Shown piece by piece: positions 19,422-28,329 of a stretch of 64,000 bases of DNA. The notes under the pieces were generated by a model, which saw only the letters and a program-made list of their open reading frames with translations, was not told where the DNA came from and searched no databases. The stretch's first letter is position 1, and each line of letters opens with the position of its first letter. Location: positions 1,988,001-2,052,000 of the forward strand of contig NZ_CP109434.1 of NCBI RefSeq assembly GCF_036227105.1, in the 5' to 3' direction. The DNA comes from Amycolatopsis sp. NBC_01488 (lineage in GTDB: Bacteria; Actinomycetota; Actinomycetes; Mycobacteriales; Pseudonocardiaceae). The position numbers and the translations under genes were made by a program.

Positions 19422-19435
19422 GACGAACATTCGTC
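19422..19435. promoter_or_regulatory. Palindromic operator candidate upstream of the dehydrogenase operon
   Basis: GACGAA-CA-TTCGTC, a perfect 6-bp inverted repeat, lies 29 bp upstream of GTG 19465, where a repressor would block transcription or translation initiation. No regulator gene is adjacent on this side, and the palindrome differs from the motif found at the GntR gene. Confidence 0.4.
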
Positions 19436-19464
19436 CTGTTTGTTGCCAGGGAAGGGAACCAACT

Positions 19465-20538
19465 GTGACTCGAGGATTCTTCGAGGCAAAGGATGACGAG
19501 AACCTCATTTTCCACCACGATGCCTACACCGGACTGAAAGCGGTTGTCGCCATTTATTCGACCGCACTGGGGCCGGCCTTGGGAGGTCTGCGGTTCTACC
19601 CCTACGCAAGGGGCGAGGACGCAGTCGACGACGCCATTCGTCTCGCGCGTGCGATGGCACACAAGAACGCTCTCGCTGGCCTCGCGCTCGGGGGCGGCAA
19701 AGCAGTGATCATCGGCGATCCGAGTACGGACAAAACGCCGGAACTGCTTCGCGCATATGCGCAGGTGGTGCAGTCTCTGGAGGGCCGGTACGTCACCGCG
19801 TGTGACGCCGGCACGTCGACGGAGGACATGGACCTCATCGCACGGGACTGCACCTATGTCGTGGGCACTTCGACAAGCCGCGGCGGCGCCGGTGACCCGT
19901 CCCTGCTCACTGCCTACGGCGTTTTCCGCGGCATGGCCGCCTGCGCCGAACACGTGTGGGGCACGCCGTCGTTGGCCGGGCGCCGGGTCGGCGTTGCCGG
20001 CGTTGGCAAGGTCGGCACCCGGCTGGTACAGCTGCTGGTCGAGAATGGCGCCTCGGTCCTGATCAGCGACATCCACGACGAGGCCATCGACGTCGCGCGG
20101 CGCGCCCATCCCGCTGTCGACGTCGCGGTCGATACCGACAACCTGATCCGCTCAGATCTCGAAATTTATGCGCCCTGCGCGATGGGTGGATCGCTCGATG
20201 ATCACGCTGTCTCCCAGATCCGGGCCCGCATTGTGTGCGGCGCAGAAAACAACCAACTCCAGCGCGAGTCCCTCGCCGCAGACTTGCACCATCGGCAGGT
20301 CGTCTATGCCCCGGACTACGTGGTCAACGCGGGTGGCGTCATCCACGTTGCTCAAGAGCTCGGTGGCGCCGGCGGCCGCGAGGCCGAGCTCCGTGTCGCC
20401 GCGATCTACGAGACCACCAAAGAAATCCTGGAACGCGCCGCAGAACAGGGCATCTCGCCAGCAGTTATAGCGCAGCAGCGTGCCGAGGAACGCATCCGGA
20501 CTGCCGATCGCGGTCGCCAGGTCGCCTCGGCCCGTTGA
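19465..20538 (+). CDS. Leu/Val/Phe-type amino acid dehydrogenase (Glu/Leu/Phe/Val family)
   Basis: An NAD-dependent oxidative deaminase / reductive aminase acting on a branched-chain or aromatic 2-amino acid. The 357-residue protein has the substrate-binding/catalytic block GGLRFYPY..AMAHKNALAGLALGG..K, the catalytic Asp region CDAGTSTEDMD, the Rossmann nucleotide motif VGVAGVGKVGTRLV near residue 178, and the NAGGVIHVAQEL block. Length fits leucine/valine dehydrogenases. GTG 19465 follows GGGAAGGGAA at good distance. It is the first gene of a five-gene + strand run, so it may provide an amino acid or keto acid for the acyltransferase further down. Confidence 0.9.
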   Translation: MTRGFFEAKDDENLIFHHDAYTGLKAVVAIYSTALGPALGGLRFYPYARGEDAVDDAIRLARAMAHKNALAGLALGGGKAVIIGDPSTDKTPELLRAYAQVVQSLEGRYVTACDAGTSTEDMDLIARDCTYVVGTSTSRGGAGDPSLLTAYGVFRGMAACAEHVWGTPSLAGRRVGVAGVGKVGTRLVQLLVENGASVLISDIHDEAIDVARRAHPAVDVAVDTDNLIRSDLEIYAPCAMGGSLDDHAVSQIRARIVCGAENNQLQRESLAADLHHRQVVYAPDYVVNAGGVIHVAQELGGAGGREAELRVAAIYETTKEILERAAEQGISPAVIAQQRAEERIRTADRGRQVASAR

Positions 20539-20587
20539 AGCGACAGTTCACCCCGACACACCGCCATATTGCATCGAAGGAACCGTA

Positions 20588-21403
20588 ATGGCAACGACAC
20601 CTGAGGCCCTGGTCCGCGTGCGCTCGTTACTCGCTGTACCCGGCCATCGCCCGGACCGTTTCGACAAAGCCGCCCGCAGTGGCGCCGACAGCATCATGCT
20701 CGACCTGGAGGACTCGGTGGGGCCGGACCTCAAATCCGCCGCACGCGAAAACGTCGCACAGTGGCTGGACTCGGGCGGAATGGGCGTCGTGCGCATCAAC
20801 GCCGCCGACACCGCCTGGCACATCGAGGATCTCGCGATGCTGGCCCATCACCGCTGCATCGTCATGATCCCGAAGGTCGTCGCCGCTCACGAGGTGGCGC
20901 ACGTCCTATCCCGCCTGGCAGCGGGCTCGCAGGCGATCCCTGTATTCGAGACCGCTGCCGGCATCCTGCATGCCGAGGAAATTTGCGCCATGCCCGGGGT
21001 GGTTCGCGCGATCTTCGGCAACGCAGACCTCGGCGCCGAACTCGGGGTTGATCCCGCTAACCGGCACGCGTTCGGCTATGCCCGCTCCCGCGTTGTGCTG
21101 GCCTCGGCGGCTGCCCACCTGCCCCCGCCCATCGACGGCGTTACTGTGGGCCTGGAGGACGCGCAGGCCCTCGACGAGGATGCCCGGCACGCCAAGGCGC
21201 TCGGGTTCACCGGCAAGGCATGTCTACATCCGCGGCAGGTTCCGGTGGTTAACGAGGTGTTTACGCCCACCGACCGCGACCTGGCCTGGGCGCAGGAAGT
21301 CCTCGCGTCGTCTCCGGACGGTTCGGTCGGCCAGCTACAAGGCCAGGTCGTTGGCAAACCGATGCTCGAACGCGCTAAGCGCCTGCTGGCATCGCAGAGC
21401 TGA
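20588..21403 (+). CDS. CitE-like / HpcH-HpaI aldolase family CoA-ester lyase
   Basis: Family members cleave or form beta-hydroxyacyl-CoA thioesters (citramalyl-CoA, malyl-CoA, beta-methylmalyl-CoA) with Mg2+. The 271-residue product shows SLLAVPGHRPDRFDKA at the start, the metal site blocks LDLEDSVGP and IPVFETAAGILHAEEI, FGNADLGAELG, and CLHPRQVPVVNE at the C-terminus. ATG 20588 has GAAGGAA upstream. It is immediately followed by a MaoC hydratase, the usual pathway partner. A paralogue is at 33070-33921. Direction (condensation or cleavage) cannot be read; the surrounding genes hint at biosynthesis. Confidence 0.87.
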   Translation: MATTPEALVRVRSLLAVPGHRPDRFDKAARSGADSIMLDLEDSVGPDLKSAARENVAQWLDSGGMGVVRINAADTAWHIEDLAMLAHHRCIVMIPKVVAAHEVAHVLSRLAAGSQAIPVFETAAGILHAEEICAMPGVVRAIFGNADLGAELGVDPANRHAFGYARSRVVLASAAAHLPPPIDGVTVGLEDAQALDEDARHAKALGFTGKACLHPRQVPVVNEVFTPTDRDLAWAQEVLASSPDGSVGQLQGQVVGKPMLERAKRLLASQS

Positions 21404-21509
21404 CCCCGCCACGCCTCGCAGCGCCCCGCAGCAGATGGCTACGGGAGCCCGCAGCGGAGAAACACTCGCAACCACCACGACCAACATCACCGCGGAGGAC
21501 AAGGCATCC

Positions 21510-21986
21510 ATGGTTGTGAAACCAGGCTGGACCGGCCGTCTCTACGACGACTTCGACATCGGTGACGTCTACAAGCACCCGCTGGGCCGCACAATCACCG
21601 AAACCGACAACACCTGGTTCACCCTGCTGACGCAGAACACTGCCGAACAACACTTCAACGCCGAGGTCGGCCGGGCGAGCGAATTCGGAGACAGCTTGGT
21701 GAACTCCGCCCTCACGCTGGCCATCGCCGCAGGACAGAGCGTGATTGACACCAGTTTCAACGCCATCGCCAACCTCGGCTGGGACAATATCAAGCTCCCT
21801 CACCCCGTCTTCGCCGGCGACACCATCCGTTCCGAGAGCACCGTGACAGCAAAACGCAAGTCACACAGTCGCCCGAACGCCGGCATCGTCACGATCGAAA
21901 CCCGCGCCTTCAACCAGAAGGACGCCGAAGTGTTGTCCTACACCCGCACCTTCATGGTGCCCATCATGCCCGCCGACCGGCCTTGA
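21510..21986 (+). CDS. MaoC-family enoyl-CoA hydratase/dehydratase (mesaconyl/itaconyl-CoA hydratase-like)
   Basis: A 158-residue single hot-dog protein. Family blocks: GDVYKHPLGRTITETDN near residue 20, NTAEQHFNAEVGRASEFG near 50 and HPVFAGDTI near 105. These fit short-chain C4-C5 dicarboxylyl-CoA hydratases that pair with CitE-like lyases. GGAGG at 21494 supports the start near ATG 21510 (GTG 21516 is an alternative). By eye it is about 70% identical to the hydratase at 35227-35757, an unusual degree of sharing for two opposite operons in one region. Confidence 0.85.
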   Translation: MVVKPGWTGRLYDDFDIGDVYKHPLGRTITETDNTWFTLLTQNTAEQHFNAEVGRASEFGDSLVNSALTLAIAAGQSVIDTSFNAIANLGWDNIKLPHPVFAGDTIRSESTVTAKRKSHSRPNAGIVTIETRAFNQKDAEVLSYTRTFMVPIMPADRP

Positions 21987-22096
21987 CACGCGGCTCAGCA
22001 GCCACTACCCGCGTCCGCCGCGTGCCGGCGATCCCACGGCCGCCCAGCATGGCGGTCGCTGGTCGGCCGTCCCACCGTGTCCACTGAGGGGATGAA

Positions 22097-23305
22097 ATGC
22101 CGCTCCGACGGTATCTGGATCACATCGAAATACGCAGCGTGAATAACGCCCCGTCCTATGTCATCTCCTTCAACGGCGAGATCGACACCGTGCAACTGGC
22201 TCAGGCCTATCGGATGTTGTGCGAGCGCCACCCCGTCCTGCGGGCGCGTATTGTCTTCGACGGGTGCGGCTATCTCCTGCACGTCCCCGACCAGCCCATC
22301 CAGGACCTCTCCGTCCACGCCGGGGGCGAACCGACCCTGCTGCAGGCGATCCGCGAACCATGGGACTGCCAACATGGTGTGGCTCAGTTGATCCTTGTAC
22401 GCGAGGGGCAGCACGGATACTTGGCGTTCCGCATCGATCACGCTGTCGCCGACGCCGGCATCAAGATGGCGCTCCTGCGAGAACTTCTCGCTCTCTACGC
22501 CGAACTCAGTCACGGCGCAAGCCCACGCGTGGAGCGCGGCGAGTCGCTCCCAACTTCCCCCTACGCGCTCCTCCAGCAACGGATCCGCGGCCGGAGCAGC
22601 GCGCCCCCGACCGGTCCCGCTCGGGTGCCCCGGCCCTCGTTCACCTTGCTCGAGAAACGCATACAACTGAGGTCAGACGAGACGAGCCGCCTTCTCGGCG
22701 CGGCTCGCGGTCTCGGCACCACGGTCCATGCGCTGATCTGTGGAGCGATACTCGTCGCGCACCGCAATCACTGCGCCCATCCGGCGCCGGCACCGATGAC
22801 CTGCTGGTGCCCGGTCAATGTCAGGGCGCGAGTCACTCCGCAGGTCGAGGCGACCGAGACCACGAACCTGGCGCTGATTCAGGAAACAACGGTCACGATC
22901 CCCCCGAACGCTGACCCCGTGGACGTCGGCCGGGAGGTGAAGAAATACCTCGATGAGGACATCAGTGCCGGCCGAATCCCCACGGAGGAACCCCAGCGCG
23001 CCGACACTCCCTTGCCGCCGCATCTGGCGACGGTCCTGATCAGCAATTTTGGTATTGTGCAACCTTTCGCGGAAGCGCGCGGCATGAAGATCACCGACTT
23101 TCAAACCCTGTCGCCGCCCAAGGTCGGCACCTATCCGGTATACGGCGTCTACACCTTTGAGGGTCGTCTCAACATCCCGATTCGCTACCCCCTCGAAAAC
23201 TATCCGGTCGACCTGACACAAACGCTCATCACAGACATCCTGAATACCCTGCAGGAACTCGGTTCCTTCGCGGCACAGGATGCCGTGGGAACACAGTCCA
23301 GCTAG
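22097..23305 (+). CDS. Stand-alone condensation-type acyltransferase (PapA-like)
   Basis: Condensation-superfamily acyltransferases transfer an acyl group from CoA or a carrier protein to an alcohol or amine. The 402-residue protein has the hallmark HxxxD in RIDHAVADAGI (near residue 115-120), although the first His of the HHxxxD signature is Asp. RMLCERHPVLRARI is near the N-terminus, and the structural SNFGIVQPF block is in the C-terminal half, equivalent to the DFGWG region. There is no carrier or adenylation domain, which places it with PapA5-like free-standing enzymes rather than NRPS modules. Start ATG 22097 with GAGGGG upstream. It is followed by an exporter, suggesting that it makes a secreted ester or amide. 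Confidence 0.78.
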   Translation: MPLRRYLDHIEIRSVNNAPSYVISFNGEIDTVQLAQAYRMLCERHPVLRARIVFDGCGYLLHVPDQPIQDLSVHAGGEPTLLQAIREPWDCQHGVAQLILVREGQHGYLAFRIDHAVADAGIKMALLRELLALYAELSHGASPRVERGESLPTSPYALLQQRIRGRSSAPPTGPARVPRPSFTLLEKRIQLRSDETSRLLGAARGLGTTVHALICGAILVAHRNHCAHPAPAPMTCWCPVNVRARVTPQVEATETTNLALIQETTVTIPPNADPVDVGREVKKYLDEDISAGRIPTEEPQRADTPLPPHLATVLISNFGIVQPFAEARGMKITDFQTLSPPKVGTYPVYGVYTFEGRLNIPIRYPLENYPVDLTQTLITDILNTLQELGSFAAQDAVGTQSS

Positions 23306-23347
23306 GGACGACGTCGCCATCGCCGTGACAGGAAGGTGTTGGAAACA

Positions 23348-24916
23348 ATGGCGGACCATGTCGCGAGTCGGGCAGTCCCGGGACGCCGCTTGGACCGCGG
23401 CCTCCTGTTCGTGTTGCCGGCGTTCATGCTCGCGATACTGATGGCCGGTCTCGACCAAACCGCGGTCGCCACGTCCCTGCCCAGTATCGCGACCGCCATG
23501 GGCGGGCTCACCCAGCTGCCGTGGGTCGTCACCGCCTACGGCATAGCGATTGGGGTGTCGACCCCGATCCACGGAAAGCTCGCGGATTCCTACGACCGGA
23601 AACGCCTTTTCCAGGCCGGGTTGGTTGTATTCCTTGCCGGATCGGCGCTTTGTGGCGCATCCCAGTCAATGGCACAACTCATCGTTTGCCGTGCGCTACA
23701 AGGAATCGGCGCCGGGGGAATCGTTGTGTACTCACAAGCTATTCTCGCCCAGCTCATACCCCCAGCTGAACGTGGCCGCTATGTCGGATTCACCCAGTCC
23801 GCCTTCGTCGTGTCCACCGTCGCGGGTCCCGTCATTGGAGGAGTCATCACCCAGGCCCTGAGTTGGCGCTACATCTTCTACGTCAACGTGCCCATCTGCG
23901 TGTTGGCCCTTGTGGTCGTCAGCCTGCGGCTGTCCCTGCCGATGATCAGCCGACCGCGGTTGAGCCTGGATTGGCCGGGGGCGGTGACCTTCATCGGGGC
24001 CGTGTCCGGCGTCTTCATGCTCATCGAGTTGACCGAGAGGTCCACAGGGTGGACGTCACCGCCCGTGCTTGCCTTGGCCGCGGGAGCGGTAGTGATGGTT
24101 GTGCTGTGTGCGTGGATCGAACGCCGTGCCCGTGACCCGCTGCTGCCCCTTGGCCTGATGAAAAACGCGGTGTTCCGGGTGGTGACCGGCACAGTATTCA
24201 CGGTGGGGTTCGCCACCGCGGCCGCGACTGTGTTCCTGCCGCTGTACCTGCAGGTGGTGCTGGGCTATTCGCCGGCTCGAGCGGGGTTGATGCTCGCGCC
24301 CCTGTGGCTGATGTCCGGGATGACCGCGACCGTGTGTGGACAGATCATGGCGAGGATTGGTCGCTACCGGCCGTTCCCGATAGCCGGGACGCTGTTGCTG
24401 GCGGCTGGCCTGGCGGGACTCGCGGTTCTCGGGCGCGCCCACGCCTCCTACTCCTCCGCGCTGGTCGGGATCCTGCTGGTTGGCGCCGGTCTGGGTCTGA
24501 TCAACTCGGTCATGATGATCGCCGCGCAGAATGCCGTCGGCGCGCACGAAATCGGCCGCGCTACCTCCGCGACTGCGTTCAGCCAGACCATGGGCGCGGC
24601 CTTCGGGGCAGCCACGCTCGGTGCGGTGTTCGCAGTGTCGTTCCCCGAGTCCCCGAGCACGTCGGCGGCGAGCCCGCCGCACCCTGGGGCACTCGAAGCC
24701 ACCTGGCAGACCCTCGCTGGACTGCCTGACGCGCTGCGGTCCCAGGCGATCGAGGGGTTCGCGGGCGCGCTCGCCCTGGTGTTCGCCGTCGGCGCCGGGC
24801 TTGCCTTGGTCGGGTTCCTGCTGAGCCTGACGCTGCGGGAGCTGCCGCTTGGCCGGCATCCGAAAACGCCCGAAACGCAACCACCCGCGGATCGTCCGGG
24901 CGACTCGAGGTCGTGA
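23348..24916 (+). CDS. DHA2-type MFS exporter (EmrB/QacA family)
   Basis: A 522-residue, ~14-helix drug:H+ antiporter-type transporter. Motifs: MAGLDQTAVATSLPSIATAM in TM1 (motif D1), GKLADSYDRKRLFQ in the TM2-3 loop (motif A), RALQGIGAGGIVVYSQAIL (motif B) and GPVIGGVITQALSWRYIFYVNVP (motif C). Start ATG 23348. It closes the + strand gene run and is the natural candidate to export the product of the acyltransferase next to it. Substrate unknown. Confidence 0.92.
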   Translation: MADHVASRAVPGRRLDRGLLFVLPAFMLAILMAGLDQTAVATSLPSIATAMGGLTQLPWVVTAYGIAIGVSTPIHGKLADSYDRKRLFQAGLVVFLAGSALCGASQSMAQLIVCRALQGIGAGGIVVYSQAILAQLIPPAERGRYVGFTQSAFVVSTVAGPVIGGVITQALSWRYIFYVNVPICVLALVVVSLRLSLPMISRPRLSLDWPGAVTFIGAVSGVFMLIELTERSTGWTSPPVLALAAGAVVMVVLCAWIERRARDPLLPLGLMKNAVFRVVTGTVFTVGFATAAATVFLPLYLQVVLGYSPARAGLMLAPLWLMSGMTATVCGQIMARIGRYRPFPIAGTLLLAAGLAGLAVLGRAHASYSSALVGILLVGAGLGLINSVMMIAAQNAVGAHEIGRATSATAFSQTMGAAFGAATLGAVFAVSFPESPSTSAASPPHPGALEATWQTLAGLPDALRSQAIEGFAGALALVFAVGAGLALVGFLLSLTLRELPLGRHPKTPETQPPADRPGDSRS

Positions 24917-25330
24917 CCGGATCGCCGCCGCGCCGCGTGCACGAGCACACTGCCCTCCCGTCGAGCGCCCCTGGGACTCGACTATGGCCAGGGCGCCGTC
25001 GGTGAGACGCTGGCACTGCGCAGCGGTCATCCAGAAGATGCTGTCGGAGTCGGAGCGGCCAACATCAGACCGACAGAACCACGCGTCGTTGAGCTCGCGC
25101 AACCGCACCTTGCAGCGTTGGAACTTTAATTCGAGTGGCACGACCACTGCGGATCTGTCGCTACTGCCTCAGCAGCCAGCTCTTGCCCGGAGTTGGGCGG
25201 TCCATGACGCCCATTGGCTGGTTCCGTGTGAATGTTCTGCGCGGCCGTCGGCACTCCGAATCCGATGACATTTCACGCGAGCCCGACCTGTCACCCCGAA
25301 TCTGACCCGAGGCTGGATGAGGCCGGCCCG
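24917..25330. other. Intergenic region between the two convergent clusters
   Basis: 414 bp between the exporter (+) and the end of the ABC transporter operon (-). No gene and no clear strong hairpin seen. Terminators for both units are expected here. Confidence 0.35.
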
Positions 25331-26380
25331 TCACGCGGAGGCGGCCGTGCTGTGTGGAACGCTGTGCTGCACGTCAGCATCAGTGGGAAGACCATGCACC
25401 AGGTGGCACGCGACGCGGCTGTCGGATTCCGTGGTGAGCAGAGGGGGTCGCAGGCTGCCGCAGATGTCGGTGCTACGTGCACACCGCCCGACATACGGAC
25501 AACCGTCGCCCGAACCGGTGGGCGCCTCGCGCACCGAGCCCAGGACATCGAGCCTTTCGCTGCGGTGGCGGCGCCGCTGTGCCTGCCGTTGCGGATCTGG
25601 TATTGGGGCGGCGCCGAGTAGCTCTTGTGTGTAGGGATGGCGGGGTTTGTCGGTGATGCGTGCGGCCGGCCCCTCCTCGACGATCCGGCCGTTGAGCATG
25701 ACGTTGATCCGGTGGGAGAAGTGGCGCACGACGTCGATGTCGTGGGAAATGAACAGATAGGTCAGTCCCAGCTGGTTCTGCAGGTCGAGCAACAGGTTGA
25801 GGATCTGGGCCTGTACGGACAAGTCGAGTGCGCTGGTGGGTTCGTCGCAGATGACCAGGTCGGGTTTGACGATCAGTGCGCGGGCGATGGCGATGCGTTG
25901 GCGTTGGCCGCCGGAGAACTGGCCAGGGTAGCGGGTGGCGGCGTCGCTGGGGAGTCCGACCGTGTCGAGTGCCTCGGCGACCCGCGCGGCGGCGTTGATG
26001 TGGCCCAGCCGCTGCTGAAGGCGCAGCGGCTGGGCGAGGGTGGCGCCGATGGTGCGTGAGGGGTTTAGTGAGCCGTAGGGGTCTTGAAACACGACTTGGA
26101 TGTGTCGGGCGAGCCGGCGCCGTTCCTGCTGGCCGGCATGGGTGATGTCGTTACCGTTGAACAGGATCCGGCCGGCGGCGGGTGTAGCCAGGCCGAGAAT
26201 GGCGTTGGCCAGAGTGGATTTTCCCGATCCTGATTCGCCGACGAGGCCGACCGCTTCTCCGCGGTGCACGGTGAGGCTGGCCAGGTCCACCGCCCGTGTG
26301 GTGTCACGTCGACGGCCCCGCACGGGAAATTCGACGACGAGATCCTGGACCTCGAGCAAGCGGGGCGGGGTGTGGGTCAT
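25331..26380 (-). CDS. Peptide-type ABC transporter ATPase (DppF/OppF-like)
   Basis: A 349-residue ATP-binding subunit. Walker A is GESGSGKST near residue 45, the signature FSGGQRQRIAIARAL near 155, Walker B DLVICDEPTSALD and the His switch FISHD. The C-terminal oligopeptide-transporter extension carries the Cys-containing GCPYVGRCARSTDIC block. Start ATG 26380 has GGAGG upstream and overlaps the preceding permease-ATPase stop by 4 nt. It is the last gene of the operon and pairs with the ATPase half of the upstream fusion. Confidence 0.93.
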   Translation of the reverse strand: MTHTPPRLLEVQDLVVEFPVRGRRRDTTRAVDLASLTVHRGEAVGLVGESGSGKSTLANAILGLATPAAGRILFNGNDITHAGQQERRRLARHIQVVFQDPYGSLNPSRTIGATLAQPLRLQQRLGHINAAARVAEALDTVGLPSDAATRYPGQFSGGQRQRIAIARALIVKPDLVICDEPTSALDLSVQAQILNLLLDLQNQLGLTYLFISHDIDVVRHFSHRINVMLNGRIVEEGPAARITDKPRHPYTQELLGAAPIPDPQRQAQRRRHRSERLDVLGSVREAPTGSGDGCPYVGRCARSTDICGSLRPPLLTTESDSRVACHLVHGLPTDADVQHSVPHSTAASA

Positions 26381-28329
26381 TTCGGCCCTCCTGTCGCCAG
26401 AGCGTCTTGGTGAATGCAGCGCGTGTGATGGGATTGTGCGGGTTCGAGCACAGGGATCGGTCCCTCGGCGCATGCCGCAGTCGCCAAGGGACATCGCGGA
26501 CGGAAGTGACAGCCAGAGGGCCATTCGTGCGGGGCCGGGACGACGCCGGGGATCGCCTGCAGCCGGGTGCGGGGCCGGGAGCCATGGGTGCTGCTGTCGA
26601 GCAGCCCTATGGTGTAGGGGTGACGAGGGTGGCCGAAGAGATCCCCGGCATCGCCTGATTCGACGACGTGCCCGGCGTACATGACGTACACCCGCTGGCA
26701 CAGGTCGGCGACGACGCCCCAGTCGTGGCTGATCAGCAGGATCGACATCTGCCTGCTGTGTTGCAGGCTGCGCAGCAACTCGAGGATGTCGGCCTGAACG
26801 GTGACGTCGAGCGCGGTGGTCGGTTCGTCGGCGATCAGCAGCTTGGGGTCGCCGGTCAGGGCCAGGGCGATCGCGACGCGCTGCGCCATGCCGCCCGAGA
26901 GCTGATGCGGATAGCGGGTCGCGACGTCGGTGGCGGCGGGCAGTTTGACGTCCGCGAGCAGCTCGAGCACATGTGCACGCACCTGGCGCCGGGAGCCGCC
27001 GTGGTGCCGGCGTACGAGCTCACCGAGCTGGGAGCCGACGGTGAACGCAGGATCGAGGCTCGTCATCGGCTCCTGCGCGATGAGGGCGATCTGTGATCCT
27101 CGCAGCCGCCGCCGCTCGCGGGGGCTGCGGGTGGTGAGGTCCGCGCCGCCGTAGCGCACGCTGCCTTCGGTCACCTGGCCGCCGGGCGGCAGCAGGCCGA
27201 GGATGGCTCGGCCGACCATGGTCTTCCCGCAGCCGGATTCACCGGCCAATCCGACAGTTTCGCCGGGCAGGATGTGCAGGTCGACATCCTCCACGACGCG
27301 CGACATCCCGACAGGACTGGGCAGGGCGACTGTGAGACCAGCGATCGCCAACTGCGGCTGCGGTGCCCCGGGGGCCGTTTCGGCGGTGGGTGTGGTGGTG
27401 CGGGGCCGGGGCGGGGCGGGCGCCCATCGGGCGGGTGTCGGAACGGGACGCCGCACGTGCTCGGCAGTGGCGTCGCGGACCGCGTCGCCGAGCAGGCCCA
27501 ACGCCAGGATGGCCAGTCCGATCGTGAGACCGGAGGGAACCAGCATCCAGGGCTGTTGGTCGATGACCGTGGACGCGTCCGCGACGATGCCGCCCCAGCT
27601 CGGTGTCGGTGGCTGCACTCCGAGCCCTAGGTAGCCCAGCCCGGTCTCGGTCAGCAGTGCGGCACCGGCGAACAGGGACGCCTGGACGATGATCGGTGCG
27701 GCCACGCGCGGCAGCACCTCGTGCATGATGATGTAGCGGCGGGGCGCGCCGGCGACGCGGGCCGCGGCGACATACAGCTCGTGGCGCACCGCCAGGGTCG
27801 CGCTGCGCACCAGCCTGGCCATCCCGGGTGCGGCGAGCAGACCGAGCGCGATCATGGCGGCAGTCTCGTTGCTGCCCACGACGGCCAGCACGACCAAGAG
27901 TGTGACGATGGTAGGGATTGCCAGCGCCATGTCGGTCAGCCAGGCGACCACTCGGTCTACGCGGCCACCTAGGTAGCCGGCTGTCAGGCCGACCGGCACG
28001 CCGACGATCAGGGCCGTGACCACCGCCAACGCGACACCGGTGAGACTGACTTGACCGCCGTACATAAGGCGGCTGAGCACGTCGCGGCCCAAGTTGTCGG
28101 TCCCGACCCAGTGGATCGTGCTCGGCCCGGACAGGACGTGTGCCAGGTCGGTCCTGGTCGGGTCGTACGGTGCCAGGATGGGGGCCAGCACTGCGGCTGC
28201 CACCACGACGAGCAGGTAGATCAGCGCCCCGGCTGCGACCGGGCGGCATAGCACAGCGCGCCAGGGCGCGCCCCCGGTCCGTGCCGCGGGGAGGTCACGG
28301 CCGGCAGCGCCGGTGGTGAGGGCGGTCAT
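26377..28329 (-). CDS. Fused permease-ATPase of a peptide-type ABC transporter (DppC-DppD fusion)
   Basis: A 650-residue fusion. Residues ~1-300 are a DppC-type permease (LAPYDPTRTDLAHVLSGPS, WVGTDNLGRDVLSRL, then the EAA loop around AARVAGAPRRYIIMHEVLPR). After a Pro-rich linker (~residues 300-325), residues ~330-650 are an ATPase with Walker A GESGCGKTM, signature LSGGMAQRVAIALAL, Walker B LLIADEPTTALD and ISHDWGVVA. ATG 28329 overlaps the upstream permease stop (ATGA). Such fusions occur in actinobacterial nickel/peptide importers. All parts look intact. Confidence 0.93.
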   Translation of the reverse strand: MTALTTGAAGRDLPAARTGGAPWRAVLCRPVAAGALIYLLVVVAAAVLAPILAPYDPTRTDLAHVLSGPSTIHWVGTDNLGRDVLSRLMYGGQVSLTGVALAVVTALIVGVPVGLTAGYLGGRVDRVVAWLTDMALAIPTIVTLLVVLAVVGSNETAAMIALGLLAAPGMARLVRSATLAVRHELYVAAARVAGAPRRYIIMHEVLPRVAAPIIVQASLFAGAALLTETGLGYLGLGVQPPTPSWGGIVADASTVIDQQPWMLVPSGLTIGLAILALGLLGDAVRDATAEHVRRPVPTPARWAPAPPRPRTTTPTAETAPGAPQPQLAIAGLTVALPSPVGMSRVVEDVDLHILPGETVGLAGESGCGKTMVGRAILGLLPPGGQVTEGSVRYGGADLTTRSPRERRRLRGSQIALIAQEPMTSLDPAFTVGSQLGELVRRHHGGSRRQVRAHVLELLADVKLPAATDVATRYPHQLSGGMAQRVAIALALTGDPKLLIADEPTTALDVTVQADILELLRSLQHSRQMSILLISHDWGVVADLCQRVYVMYAGHVVESGDAGDLFGHPRHPYTIGLLDSSTHGSRPRTRLQAIPGVVPAPHEWPSGCHFRPRCPLATAACAEGPIPVLEPAQSHHTRCIHQDALATGGPK

